The notes below the pieces were generated by a model. It was given only the letters and a program-made list of their open reading frames with translations. It did no database searches and had not been told where the DNA came from. From the NCBI RefSeq assembly GCF_001754075.1, contig NZ_MIEH01000002.1, positions 1 to 64,000 of the forward strand: a stretch of DNA of 64,000 nt, given 5' to 3'. The stretch is from Merdimonas faecis. GTDB lineage: Bacteria > Bacillota > Clostridia > Lachnospirales > Lachnospiraceae. Both the position numbers and the translations under genes were made by a program. Shown piece by piece: positions 8,973 to 16,155 of this stretch (the first letter of the stretch is position 1; each line of letters opens with the position of its first letter).

Positions 8973-9506
8973 ATGAGGATTACAGACATTTTTGATGTAG
9001 TAAGAGATGGAACTTATTCGGAGTTTTTGAAGTTTTATACAGGAGATCCGAATCTGTTCAATAAGTATACAGGATTAAGTTTGTTTCAATTAGTGTTTGT
9101 CAATGACCATAATACAGATGAAAAAATAAAGATGATTCGATTTTTAATATCTGAGGGGGCGGATGTTAACTTTAAAAGTCCAAAAGATCAAAGAAATGCA
9201 CTGCATATATTTTACTTTTCGGTTATGAGGCCCGATCCACAGTACATATTAAAAGTAACTCAGCTGCTGGTTGAGGCTGGGGTGAACATAAACGCCAAAG
9301 ACAAATATGGGGCAATTCCACTTAATTATGCGATTACTGTTGTAAAGCTGCCGACAGAGACGGCTATGCCGGTATATCAATATTTAATAGATCACGGTTC
9401 AAATATCTATGAAAAAGACAATTTTGGGAAAGCATGCATTGATTATGCAAAGGAATTTTCATGGAGAAATGATCTTGTAAGTCTAATGGAAGGAACCGAA
9501 TCATGA
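8973..9506 (+). CDS. ankyrin-repeat protein
   Basis: The 177-aa protein carries about four ankyrin-like repeats, with clear pieces such as FLISEGADVNFKSPKDQRNALH, LLVEAGVNINAKDKYGAIPLNYA and YLIDHGSNIYEKDNFGKACIDYA. ATG 8973 follows GGAGGGAG. Bacterial ankyrin proteins of this size are protein-binding and are often immunity partners in polymorphic-toxin islands. It overlaps the next gene by 4 bp. Confidence 0.75.
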   Translation: MRITDIFDVVRDGTYSEFLKFYTGDPNLFNKYTGLSLFQLVFVNDHNTDEKIKMIRFLISEGADVNFKSPKDQRNALHIFYFSVMRPDPQYILKVTQLLVEAGVNINAKDKYGAIPLNYAITVVKLPTETAMPVYQYLIDHGSNIYEKDNFGKACIDYAKEFSWRNDLVSLMEGTES

Positions 9507-10015
9507 GCAAAGTGAGAAGAAAAATAACAAAATATGAGATCATTCTCTGTGTTCTTGTACTGGCGGTCATAGTTGCCGGTCTGCTTCTGCCTAAGACAGG
9601 AGAGCTGGTGTTACTGGATGAATTCTGCAATATATCCGTCATATGGATCGTGTGCATCTATGTGGTCGTGCGGGTCATACATAACTGGAAAACAGGGGAA
9701 AAAAGTAACAAAACAGCAGGAGTGATCATCGCGGTTTTCTGTGCGGCAGTCTGCATGTGGTTTACGAAGGATTTTGCCGCTGATCTGGCGTCGGGTACGA
9801 AGACGGTCACGCTGACAGATATAGAAGTAAGTGAAACACAAGCGCATACCAGCATTTTTTCGCATCATTATTATCTGATGGGGACGGATTCTCAGGGATT
9901 AAGGACCCGTGTGGAAATATCAGCAGATGACTATACGATGATGAGCCAGACAGGAAATGGAACTGCGGTTCTTGTGTATTATGAGCATACCGGACGGGCT
10001 GTGTCGGCACGCTGA
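9503..10015 (+). CDS. small membrane protein, unknown
   Basis: The 170-aa product overlaps the ankyrin gene by 4 bp (ATGA). Hydrophobic segments lie at residues ~13-32, ~38-55 and ~72-90, followed by an extracytoplasmic-type strand-rich tail (TVTLTDIEVSETQAHTSIFSHHYYLMG) resembling DUF3592-like beta domains. Function is unknown. Confidence 0.55.
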   Translation: MSKVRRKITKYEIILCVLVLAVIVAGLLLPKTGELVLLDEFCNISVIWIVCIYVVVRVIHNWKTGEKSNKTAGVIIAVFCAAVCMWFTKDFAADLASGTKTVTLTDIEVSETQAHTSIFSHHYYLMGTDSQGLRTRVEISADDYTMMSQTGNGTAVLVYYEHTGRAVSAR

Positions 10016-10020
10016 GAGGA

Positions 10021-10218
10021 AGTTATTGCTACGACAGCATAAGGGAAGTGGTACGCAGGGTTAATCGAAACACCGGGATAGGGATCTTGAACAAAACGAC
10101 CATATATACAAAGTCCAGACATGTCTCGGTGGAAACCCTTATGACGGGCTATGAAAAGATGGAGTCCTATATAACGGAAAATGTTGCTCCGGAAAAAATC
10201 ATTATGAAGGAAAGATAA
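10021..10218 (+). pseudogene. C-terminal remnant of a small island protein
   Basis: A startless frame encodes REVVRRVNRNTGIGILNK ... YITENVAPEKIIMKER and ends at TAA 10216-10218. It directly follows the preceding gene without a ribosome site. It looks like the end of a PH-like/membrane protein whose first part is gone. Bases 10219-10400 contain no gene I can support. Confidence 0.45.
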
Positions 10219-10400
10219 TCATTAGCGCCATACCTGCTGCACAGGGCTGTTTTCAGGTCCGCACAAAAAGGCCCTTTATCACAACAAAACCGAACAAACT
10301 GCCTGCAAGGGACAGCCGGGAAAAACGGCTGTCTTTTTTCTATGCCCACGAACGGAAAAAGAGCCGATACTGCGGCAGGACATGGGACAGATAAGCACAT

Positions 10401-11178
10401 ATGATAAGGTACAATAAGTTTCGCAAAATTGAAAAGAGGACAAAAGAAGACATTAATGATAAAAGCCATGAGATAGTGGGAACCAGTTTTAATTGCAATC
10501 AAGATATAAATCATGAGCCACTAAAGCACTATCTTGCAAGGCAGTTTAGTCCGGATATTAATTTTACATTTGAAGAGCTGTTAATAGAAGGGAAGAGGAT
10601 TGTTCTTTTAACTATTCCGGCGGCAAAATCTGTACCTGCATCTTATGCAAGAGAAAGGTATATTCGTATAGGCTCAAGCAAAGAAAATTTAAGAAAATAT
10701 CCGGAAAAAGAAGCCTTTCTATTTGAAATACTCAGACATGGTTTCCCAACAATAGAGAATACTCCGTCAGACTATCAAGAACTTACATTTGAAAAACTGC
10801 TTATTTATTATGGAGCGAAAGGGTTAAAACTAAATCAGGATACCTTTAAAAAGAACCTGTCTTTCTATACAGAAGACGGTAAATATAATATTTTGGCACA
10901 GCTATTATCTGACAATTCACATATACCAATCCGGGTAGCAATTTTCTCCGGCCCGACAAAAGCAGATAATATGTATTCTGTGCGTGAATTTGGCAATCAG
11001 TGTCTATTGTATTCACTAGATGAGGTATTGCGTTATGGTGATGTGCTGAATATTATTCAGGCAGATGAAAGGGAACGTGCTGTTGAGAGAAAAGAGGTTC
11101 CATTATTTGAGAATGATGCTTTTCGAGAGGCAGTGATTAATGCTTTCGTTCATAGAAGGAGCAGGGAGCGTTGGATAA
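10401..11178 (+). pseudogene. AlbA_2/Schlafen-type ATP-binding regulator, both ends truncated
   Basis: The frame encodes the later part of an AlbA_2 (Schlafen AlbA_2, formerly AAA_4) domain (RYIRIGSSKENLRKYPEK), the linker and the start of the following HATPase_c_4-type domain (DAFREAVINAFVHR). The N-terminal half with the usual ANxxGG motif is missing and the sequence stops abruptly near 11160-11178. It is a fragment, probably from accessory-island turnover. Confidence 0.65.
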
Positions 11179-11329
11179 AAACAGTCTGTTAAAAACTACG
11201 ATTCGCACAATGGGGTATGCAAGAAGCAGTACGGCATTACTTGCTGCGGCGGAACGAGGACTGAAGTATGGATGGAAGACTGGAGAGATTGTGCAGGATG
11301 CGAAGCAGAGGTTTGTGTTGAGAGACTAA
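11165..11329 (+). pseudogene. C-terminal remnant, possibly DUF3320-like helicase tail
   Basis: A second frame fused to the AlbA_2 fragment reads LDKNSLLKTTIRTMGYARSS ... AERGLKYGWKTGEIVQDAKQRFVLRD and ends at TAA 11327-11329. The pattern resembles the short DUF3320-type tail of superfamily 1 helicases. Confidence in the family is low; that it is a fragment is clear because it has no start. Confidence 0.35.
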
Positions 11330-11526
11330 TAAAATTTTGCTAAAGAATAGTATGGAGATAAAATAACTGAAGAAAACAAGGGAGCCGGGAGTCGGGGCTT
11401 GTCGGGAGACAGGTTCCGGTTCCCGGAGTTTTCATTTTGTGGGTAAGTGGGAACTAATCTAGCATGATGGCACTGTGCAGTACAGTCTGCGGGGTAGAAT
11501 TGGCACAGAGGGAATTCCGATTACAT

Positions 11527-11555
11527 TTGACAGAACGTCCATCTTACCCTATAAT
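11527..11555 (+). promoter_or_regulatory. consensus promoter of the antisense (antitoxin) RNA
   Basis: TTGACA at 11527-11532 and TATAAT at 11550-11555, spaced exactly 17 bp: a perfect sigma-A promoter with no reading frame behind it. Transcription should start near 11562 and head toward the 3' end of the minus-strand toxin gene. Confidence 0.8.
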
Positions 11556-11561
11556 ATATTT

Positions 11562-11660
11562 AACAAGACAGCCGGAAGGTGACTACACCTCACCCACCCC
11601 GGCGAAAATATTAGTTATCTGAAATAGCCGTTTACTTTCTCAGGGTAGGACGGCTATTTT
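11562..11660 (+). ncRNA. candidate antisense RNA antitoxin
   Basis: About 100 nt between the consensus promoter at 11527-11555 and the hairpin terminator at 11622-11660. It contains GGTGACTACACCTCACCC, a block of the kind seen beside holin-like toxin genes. It overlaps the stop codon and 3' region of the convergent toxin transcript. This matches RatA/TxpA and SR4/BsrG-type antitoxins, which pair with the toxin mRNA 3' end. The remainder of 11330-11526 shows only a GC-rich imperfect hairpin. Confidence 0.65.
11622..11660 (+). terminator. terminator at the antisense RNA end
   Basis: Perfect 10-bp stem, AAATAGCCGT (11622-11631) with ACGGCTATTT (11650-11659), 18-nt loop, followed by a short T run. 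The toxin stop codon (11654-11656, minus strand) lies inside the right arm, so the structure is shared by both convergent transcripts. Confidence 0.75.
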
Positions 11661-11746
11661 CTATGGTCATCTTTAAAGCAATTCAGTACAGCAATAATCA
11701 GTAAAGCAACTGATATGATGATCTGAAATTCTTCATATGTACTCAT
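11654..11746 (-). CDS. type I toxin, putative holin-like peptide (30 aa)
   Basis: ATG at 11746-11744 with a strong ribosome site (AGGGGGTGG) encodes MSTYEEFQIIISVALLIIAV followed by LNCFKDDHRK. The peptide has a short acidic N-terminus, one membrane helix and a charged tail, the pattern of putative holin-like toxins (TxpA/BsrG-type). Such peptides insert into the membrane and are silenced by a convergent antisense RNA, which is present here. The 5' leader contains hairpin-forming pieces (ACCCATTCCGGGT) and, farther up, the two CRISPR-repeat-like sequences. Confidence 0.8.
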   Translation of the reverse strand: MSTYEEFQIIISVALLIIAVLNCFKDDHRK

Positions 11747-11817
11747 AGATACCACCCCCTTCCGCAAGACCCGGAATGGGTGGGAGCACGTCCCCCGACT
11801 GCCTTGGTAAATATATT

Positions 11818-11895
11818 ATTTGTAATCCAATATGGTACTACTGATAGAATTAAAATAATGATTATTTTTACATTCCAGTTTGGAACTATGTTTGC
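11818..11895 (-). ncRNA. candidate cas-regulating crRNA-like RNA (psi-repeat, psi-spacer, psi-repeat)
   Basis: Read on the minus strand, 11895-11866 matches the array repeat at 20 of 30 positions, including an uninterrupted 11-nt block TGGAATGTAAA that covers the crRNA 5'-handle region. 11847-11818 matches at 19 of 30. Between them lie 18 nt (11865-11848) beginning ATAATCATTATTTTAAT. This spacer-like sequence agrees with the cas promoter (11957-11973, plus strand) at 15 of 17 positions; only positions 6 and 12 differ, and CCT stands at the PAM position. This fits the described CreR/CreA class of Cascade-guided regulatory RNAs, but the assignment is inference. Confidence 0.7.
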
Positions 11896-11924
11896 ATTAT
11901 ACTAGTCGGACTAAAGAAAAGCAA
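11896..11924 (-). promoter_or_regulatory. promoter of the crRNA-like RNA / toxin leader
   Basis: On the minus strand TTGCTT (11924-11919) and TATAAT (11901-11896) are 17 bp apart. The start site would be about 11889, inside the first psi-repeat, leaving its hairpin (TTCCA-AAC-TGGAA) and 3' handle in the RNA. Continued transcription would run through both psi-repeats into the toxin gene. Confidence 0.6.
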
Positions 11925-11953
11925 TGACAATCATCTAAAAATATATAAATAAC

Positions 11954-11974
11954 CCTATAATAATTATATTAATG
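11954..11974 (+). promoter_or_regulatory. cas-operon promoter -10 and predicted Cascade target site
   Basis: CCT at 11954-11956 followed by ATAATAATTATATTAAT (11957-11973). TATAAT at 11956-11961 is the best -10 candidate for the cas operon, ~75 bp before cas6; the -35 is poor (around 11933). The 17 nt after CCT pair with the psi-spacer of the divergent RNA except at positions 6 and 12. Cascade bound here would cover the -10 and block cas transcription. CCW is the type I-B PAM known from C. difficile; the PAM of this system is not known. Confidence 0.6.
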
Positions 11975-12035
11975 AAATAATTGTATACAAATAGTAAATA
12001 TGGTAATATATGAACAAAGAAAGGAGTGCGGTAAG

Positions 12036-12773
12036 ATGCGATTAGAATTAAGTTTCTCGCTTAAGTATCCCAAATTGCCTGTTGACAATAAGTGTATCTG
12101 GATTTCTTTCTTAAAGAATTGTCTGTCCAAAAGTGGAGATGGAAGATTCTATAATCAATATTTTGAAGGTACACCTAATAAAGATTATACATTCAGTATA
12201 GTTCTTCCTGGTCCTAAATTTCAAGAGAATATTATTATTTTTGAAAAAAATAGTCTGAAAATGATGTTCTCGGCAGATGACAGAAAGAAAACAGGGTTGA
12301 TTTTCTTTCAGGCATTCCTCCAGGCAAAAGGGAAAGTTTTCCCCTTACCGGATGGAAATGCAATGAAATTGGAGAAAATCATACAAATTCCAGAGAAGCT
12401 GATCACATCAGACAGAGTTTTGTTCCGAACTACTGTGGGCGGTGGGTTTGTAATCCGAAGCCACAATAAAGAGACGAATAAGGACCGTTTTTATTCATTT
12501 AGAGATGAAGGCTTTTCTGAACAGATGAAAGAAGTTCTTAAATATCAGGCTGTGAATGCCGGATTTAAGGAAGAAGATGGGGAGAAGATAGAGTTTGAAC
12601 CAATTCGCTGCAGGAAAGTTTTAGTAAAACAATATGGGATTCTGGTTGACTGTACTTGCGGAGTTTTTGAATTGCATGGAAATTCGGAACTTTTACAATA
12701 TTTTTATCAGGCGGGATTCGGATCGAAACATTCTATGGGATACGGGATGCTAGATGTTCTGTCAGAAGCATGA
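12036..12773 (+). CDS. cas6: CRISPR pre-crRNA endoribonuclease Cas6
   Basis: The 245-aa protein ends with the Cas6 glycine-rich loop GFGSKHSMGYGML, the C-terminal RAMP signature. It should cut the CRISPR transcript within each repeat, leaving an 8-nt 5' handle ending TGTAAAT. I chose ATG 12036, which has AAAGGAG upstream; an upstream ATG at 12000 lacks a ribosome site. It is the first gene of a tightly spaced cas operon (19 bp to cas8). By position it should also process the psi-repeats in the divergent RNA. Confidence 0.93.
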   Translation: MRLELSFSLKYPKLPVDNKCIWISFLKNCLSKSGDGRFYNQYFEGTPNKDYTFSIVLPGPKFQENIIIFEKNSLKMMFSADDRKKTGLIFFQAFLQAKGKVFPLPDGNAMKLEKIIQIPEKLITSDRVLFRTTVGGGFVIRSHNKETNKDRFYSFRDEGFSEQMKEVLKYQAVNAGFKEEDGEKIEFEPIRCRKVLVKQYGILVDCTCGVFELHGNSELLQYFYQAGFGSKHSMGYGMLDVLSEA

Positions 12774-12792
12774 TTGAGGGGAGGAGGAAGAG

Positions 12793-14166
12793 GTGACGCT
12801 GAATAAGGCTAATGAAAAGTTTGACACATGTCTGGAGGCATTGGATTGGCGTTATTCTGCCGCAATTGTGGGATTGTACAAATATTTTACTTACTATAAA
12901 CATGAACTGGAATATGAACTTTCCGACAATTATCTGGAATTTAATGCGGCGGATATAACGGAAGATCGGTATTTGAAATTTGCAGAAAGTTATTTTGAAG
13001 ATCAGTTTCAACACAGAGAACTGGAAAAGTATATGAATCTTGATAACTGGTCGGAAGATGAGATAAAACGGATTAATGAACTTCTGCGAGGAAACTCCGT
13101 TATGAAAAAAGTATTCGGAAAGATAAAATTTGACGGAGAAAATACAGAAGAAATCAGAGAACTGATACAGGAAAACCGCAGTGTATTGATTCGGGAGACA
13201 TTCCGGAATAAATCAAATTTATATAAGAACTTTGCGAATCCTGGTCAGTTGTTTAAAGAGAGAGGAATATGCTGTCGGCTGTGGGGTTATTACGTGGATG
13301 GCGGAAGGAAGACAAAAGCATTAGCTTATAATTTTGATGTGAATACCTTTGTTTCACAAGATGATCCGCTTTTTGACTTCATACCATTTGCATTCTGGGG
13401 AGACAGGGAAGTCTTTTTTGTCAATGACAATTTTTCTCTCAAACAATTGGTCAATACAAATGAGACGCTGAGAAATCAAGTTCAGATGCAGGTTATGGAA
13501 GAGCAGAAAAACAAAAATGCAAGAAAGGTATTATTTAAAACAATTCAGGAAACGGCAGACTTTCTGAATTACAGCGTGGAGGTCATAACAAAGCAGCGAG
13601 ACGCAGAATTTTTTGAGACTATGTATGTGCGGAAAGAAAGCGTCAAAATCTTGAGGAAGTTGAATGTTAATGAGCCGTTTTGCTTTTCTGTCAAAATAAA
13701 TGATAATTATTATCTTAATGTGCAGAAAAAGGTGACGGAATGTATTCTGAATCTGGTACGGACAGATGAGCTTATCGAGTTTTTCTTAAAACGGGATATG
13801 AGGCGTGATATCCAGAGTGATTCAGAATATTTGGTTTCGCTGTTGATCAGAGTAAACAATTTAATCTGTGGAGGTGGAGAAAGCATGAATCAAGCGATGC
13901 GAGGGGCATACGCCTGCGCAAAAGAGGTTGTTAAAACAATTCCGGAAAACAAATATAAGGCATATCGTCAAAAATTGACAAGTGCGGTCGTGTTTAAAGA
14001 TTATGACAGATGTTGCCAGATATTATTGCAATTATCGAATTACAGTGGTGTAACATTTGATTTTGTATATAACCTTTTTGAAGATTTTGAAAAAAATAAA
14101 GATGTGGTATATACATTTATCAATGCTTTAACGGATAAAAAAGTGAAAGACAAGCAGGAGGGATAA
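12793..14166 (+). CDS. cas8: type I-B Cascade large subunit Cas8 (Cst1/Cas8b1-like)
   Basis: The 457-aa protein sits between cas6 and cas7. It carries patterns typical of the Cst1 large subunit, such as FIPFAFWGDREVFFVNDNFSLK near residues 195-220. It would recognise the PAM and recruit Cas3. The start is GTG 12793 behind GAGGGGAGGAGG. The Cst1 family is named for paired CXXC motifs; I find no CXXC pair here, only scattered cysteines, so a zinc-binding element appears lost. It ends 4 bp before cas7. Confidence 0.85.
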   Translation: MTLNKANEKFDTCLEALDWRYSAAIVGLYKYFTYYKHELEYELSDNYLEFNAADITEDRYLKFAESYFEDQFQHRELEKYMNLDNWSEDEIKRINELLRGNSVMKKVFGKIKFDGENTEEIRELIQENRSVLIRETFRNKSNLYKNFANPGQLFKERGICCRLWGYYVDGGRKTKALAYNFDVNTFVSQDDPLFDFIPFAFWGDREVFFVNDNFSLKQLVNTNETLRNQVQMQVMEEQKNKNARKVLFKTIQETADFLNYSVEVITKQRDAEFFETMYVRKESVKILRKLNVNEPFCFSVKINDNYYLNVQKKVTECILNLVRTDELIEFFLKRDMRRDIQSDSEYLVSLLIRVNNLICGGGESMNQAMRGAYACAKEVVKTIPENKYKAYRQKLTSAVVFKDYDRCCQILLQLSNYSGVTFDFVYNLFEDFEKNKDVVYTFINALTDKKVKDKQEG

Positions 14167-14170
14167 AATA

Positions 14171-15052
14171 ATGAAAAAGAATGCACTCACATTAACGGTA
14201 GTTGCCAACATGACATCCAATTATTCAGAAGGCCTGGGGAATATCGCCAGCGTACAGAAAGTATTCAAAAACAGAAAGGTCTATACGATCAGGAGCCGGG
14301 AAAGTTTAAAGAATGCGGTTATGGTCCAGGCGGGCATGTATGATGACCTTCAGACGGAAGTGGATGGCGCCACGCAGAAGCTGGTAACACCAGAATTAAA
14401 TGCTGCTACCTGCCGTGCGCTGGAAGGCGGATATATGAGTACAAAAGGAACCACATATGTGAGAAAGAGTTCTGTGTATTTTACAGACGCGATCGCTTGT
14501 GAAAGCTTTGTAAATGAGACGCGTTTCCATAATAACCTCTATCTGGCGGGCAATTATGCAAAGGCGCAGGGAAAGAATATCCAGAACGATGCGGATGGCG
14601 TGGGATTAATGCCATATCAGTATGAGTATGATAAATCCTTAAAAGTATACAGCATGACAGTAGATTTGGACATGGTGGGGAAGGATGAAAACTTTGACGC
14701 TGAAGCTTCGCCGGAAGAGAAGGCGGCGAGAATAGAAGCTCTTCTGCGCGCAGTAGAGACACTGAGTCTTGTAGTCAAGGGAAATCTGGATAATGCAGAG
14801 CCGGTGTTTGTTGTTGGCGGATTGAGTGAAAGAAAGACACATTATTTTGAAAATGTAGTGCATGTAGAGGAAGACAGGCTTTTGATGTCAGAAGATCTGA
14901 AAGAAAAGATCGCGCAGGGTTATCACGCAGGCCTGCTTAAGAGCAAAGTATTTCTGAATGAGAATGAGATCGAAGAAGAACTTCATCCAATGTCAGTTCC
15001 CGGATTCTTTAACACACTGGTCGAAGATGTAAAAGCATATTATGGCGTTTAA
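14171..15052 (+). CDS. cas7: Cascade backbone subunit Cas7 (Cst2/DevR type)
   Basis: The 293-aa RAMP protein begins NALTLTVVANMTSNYSEGLGNIASVQKVF, typical of type I-B Cst2-like Cas7, and includes the characteristic internal GGLSERKTHYFENV strand. It polymerises along the crRNA spacer and flips out every sixth base. The ATG follows the cas8 stop by 4 bp with AGGAGGGATAA before it. The gene is more GC-rich than cas8. Confidence 0.93.
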   Translation: MKKNALTLTVVANMTSNYSEGLGNIASVQKVFKNRKVYTIRSRESLKNAVMVQAGMYDDLQTEVDGATQKLVTPELNAATCRALEGGYMSTKGTTYVRKSSVYFTDAIACESFVNETRFHNNLYLAGNYAKAQGKNIQNDADGVGLMPYQYEYDKSLKVYSMTVDLDMVGKDENFDAEASPEEKAARIEALLRAVETLSLVVKGNLDNAEPVFVVGGLSERKTHYFENVVHVEEDRLLMSEDLKEKIAQGYHAGLLKSKVFLNENEIEEELHPMSVPGFFNTLVEDVKAYYGV

Positions 15053-15069
15053 TAAAAGGAAAGCAGGTG

Positions 15070-16152
15070 ATGCAGATGAAAGCGCTGCGTTTGGTGATTC
15101 ATCAGTCCAGTGCCAATTATAAGCGCGAGGAAACTGTAGATAATAAAATGACCTATCCGCTTCCGCCGTTTTCAACTGTGATCGGCGCATTGCATAATGC
15201 ATGCGGATACCGTGAATATAAAGAGATGGACATCAGTATCCAGGGGCGATATGGTTCTATGCACAGAGAGCCATATACAGACTACTGCTTTTTGAATTCC
15301 ACGCAGGATGACAGGGGAATCCTGGTGAAGATGAGAAATGCAGACATGCTTTCCAATGCCTATGACAGAGTGGCAAGTGCGAAAAAGCCACAAGGAAACA
15401 GCTTCCGGAATGGAATAACCATCCAGGTACACGATCAGAAACTGCTGGATGAATACAGAGCGTTAAAAGATTTAAATGATGAAATCTCTGAGTTTAAGAA
15501 AAACAGATTTAATCCTGTGATGACGCTTCTGAAAAGAAGAAAAAAGGTTCTTTCTGAAAAAAAGAAAGTGTTGGAAAAAGGAAGTGAACAGTTTTGTAAA
15601 GTAGAAAGAAGAGAGAAAGAAATCAAAGCTGCAGAGAAACTGATGAAAGAGAGAATGGAGCAATTTCAAAATGAAAGGTATACGATTCCAATCTCGAAAT
15701 TCAGGACTTTGACAAAATCTATGAAGTTTTATGAGGTTTTGGATGATATTGAACTTATCATTCATGTTCGGGCTTCGGATGAGATTTTGAATGATATTCT
15801 TGAACACAGGTTTGATATTACAAGCATTGGGAGAAGTGAGGACTTTATTTCTCTTGAAGAGGCAAAGATTGTCGAACTCCAGGAAGATTTGGATGAAGAA
15901 ATCGAAAGCGATTACTCTGCCTATGTAGACAGAAAGTTGGTGGTTGACGAAAAAATATTTCTGGACCAAAAGCAAGGTGAATCGGGCGGAACCCTCTATT
16001 TCCTGAACAAGAACTATAAAGTCACAGATGGGAAACGTATTTTTGAGAAGAAAAGAGCATTGTATGTATCAGGATATTCAGCAGAGGGATTTGGCGATGG
16101 CCTGTATCTGGATACAGACGGGGATAAAAATTACATTGTCAATTTTTTCTGA
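15070..16152 (+). CDS. cas5: Cas5 (Cas5t-like) with long coiled-coil insertion
   Basis: The N-terminus (KALRLVIHQSSANYKREET ... YPLPPFSTVIGALHNACGY) is a clear Cas5 RAMP start, which caps the crRNA 5' handle. With ~360 aa it is over 100 residues longer than most Cas5 proteins. The excess is a highly charged, lysine/glutamate-rich helical segment at residues ~124-203. The body resumes at SKFRTLTKSMKFYEVLDDIELIIHV. The start is ATG 15070 (GTG 15067 and ATG 15076 are alternatives) with AAAGGA upstream. Confidence 0.88.
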   Translation: MQMKALRLVIHQSSANYKREETVDNKMTYPLPPFSTVIGALHNACGYREYKEMDISIQGRYGSMHREPYTDYCFLNSTQDDRGILVKMRNADMLSNAYDRVASAKKPQGNSFRNGITIQVHDQKLLDEYRALKDLNDEISEFKKNRFNPVMTLLKRRKKVLSEKKKVLEKGSEQFCKVERREKEIKAAEKLMKERMEQFQNERYTIPISKFRTLTKSMKFYEVLDDIELIIHVRASDEILNDILEHRFDITSIGRSEDFISLEEAKIVELQEDLDEEIESDYSAYVDRKLVVDEKIFLDQKQGESGGTLYFLNKNYKVTDGKRIFEKKRALYVSGYSAEGFGDGLYLDTDGDKNYIVNFF

Positions 16153-16155
16153 GAC

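Noticed and set aside
11369-11440. GC-rich imperfect hairpin (GAGCCGGGAGTCGGGG ... TTCCCGGAG) as a terminator or riboswitch
   Set aside because: Pairing is imperfect and no gene precedes or follows that it could clearly serve.
12004-12014. A second target for the sequence after the second psi-repeat (AATATATTTAC against AATATATGAAC before cas6)
   Set aside because: 9/11 match but no PAM-like CCW next to it, and mismatches are not at sixth positions; probably AT-rich chance.
12000-12035. Upstream ATG at 12000 as cas6 start
   Set aside because: No ribosome site, and it lies in the promoter region; ATG 12036 has AAAGGAG.
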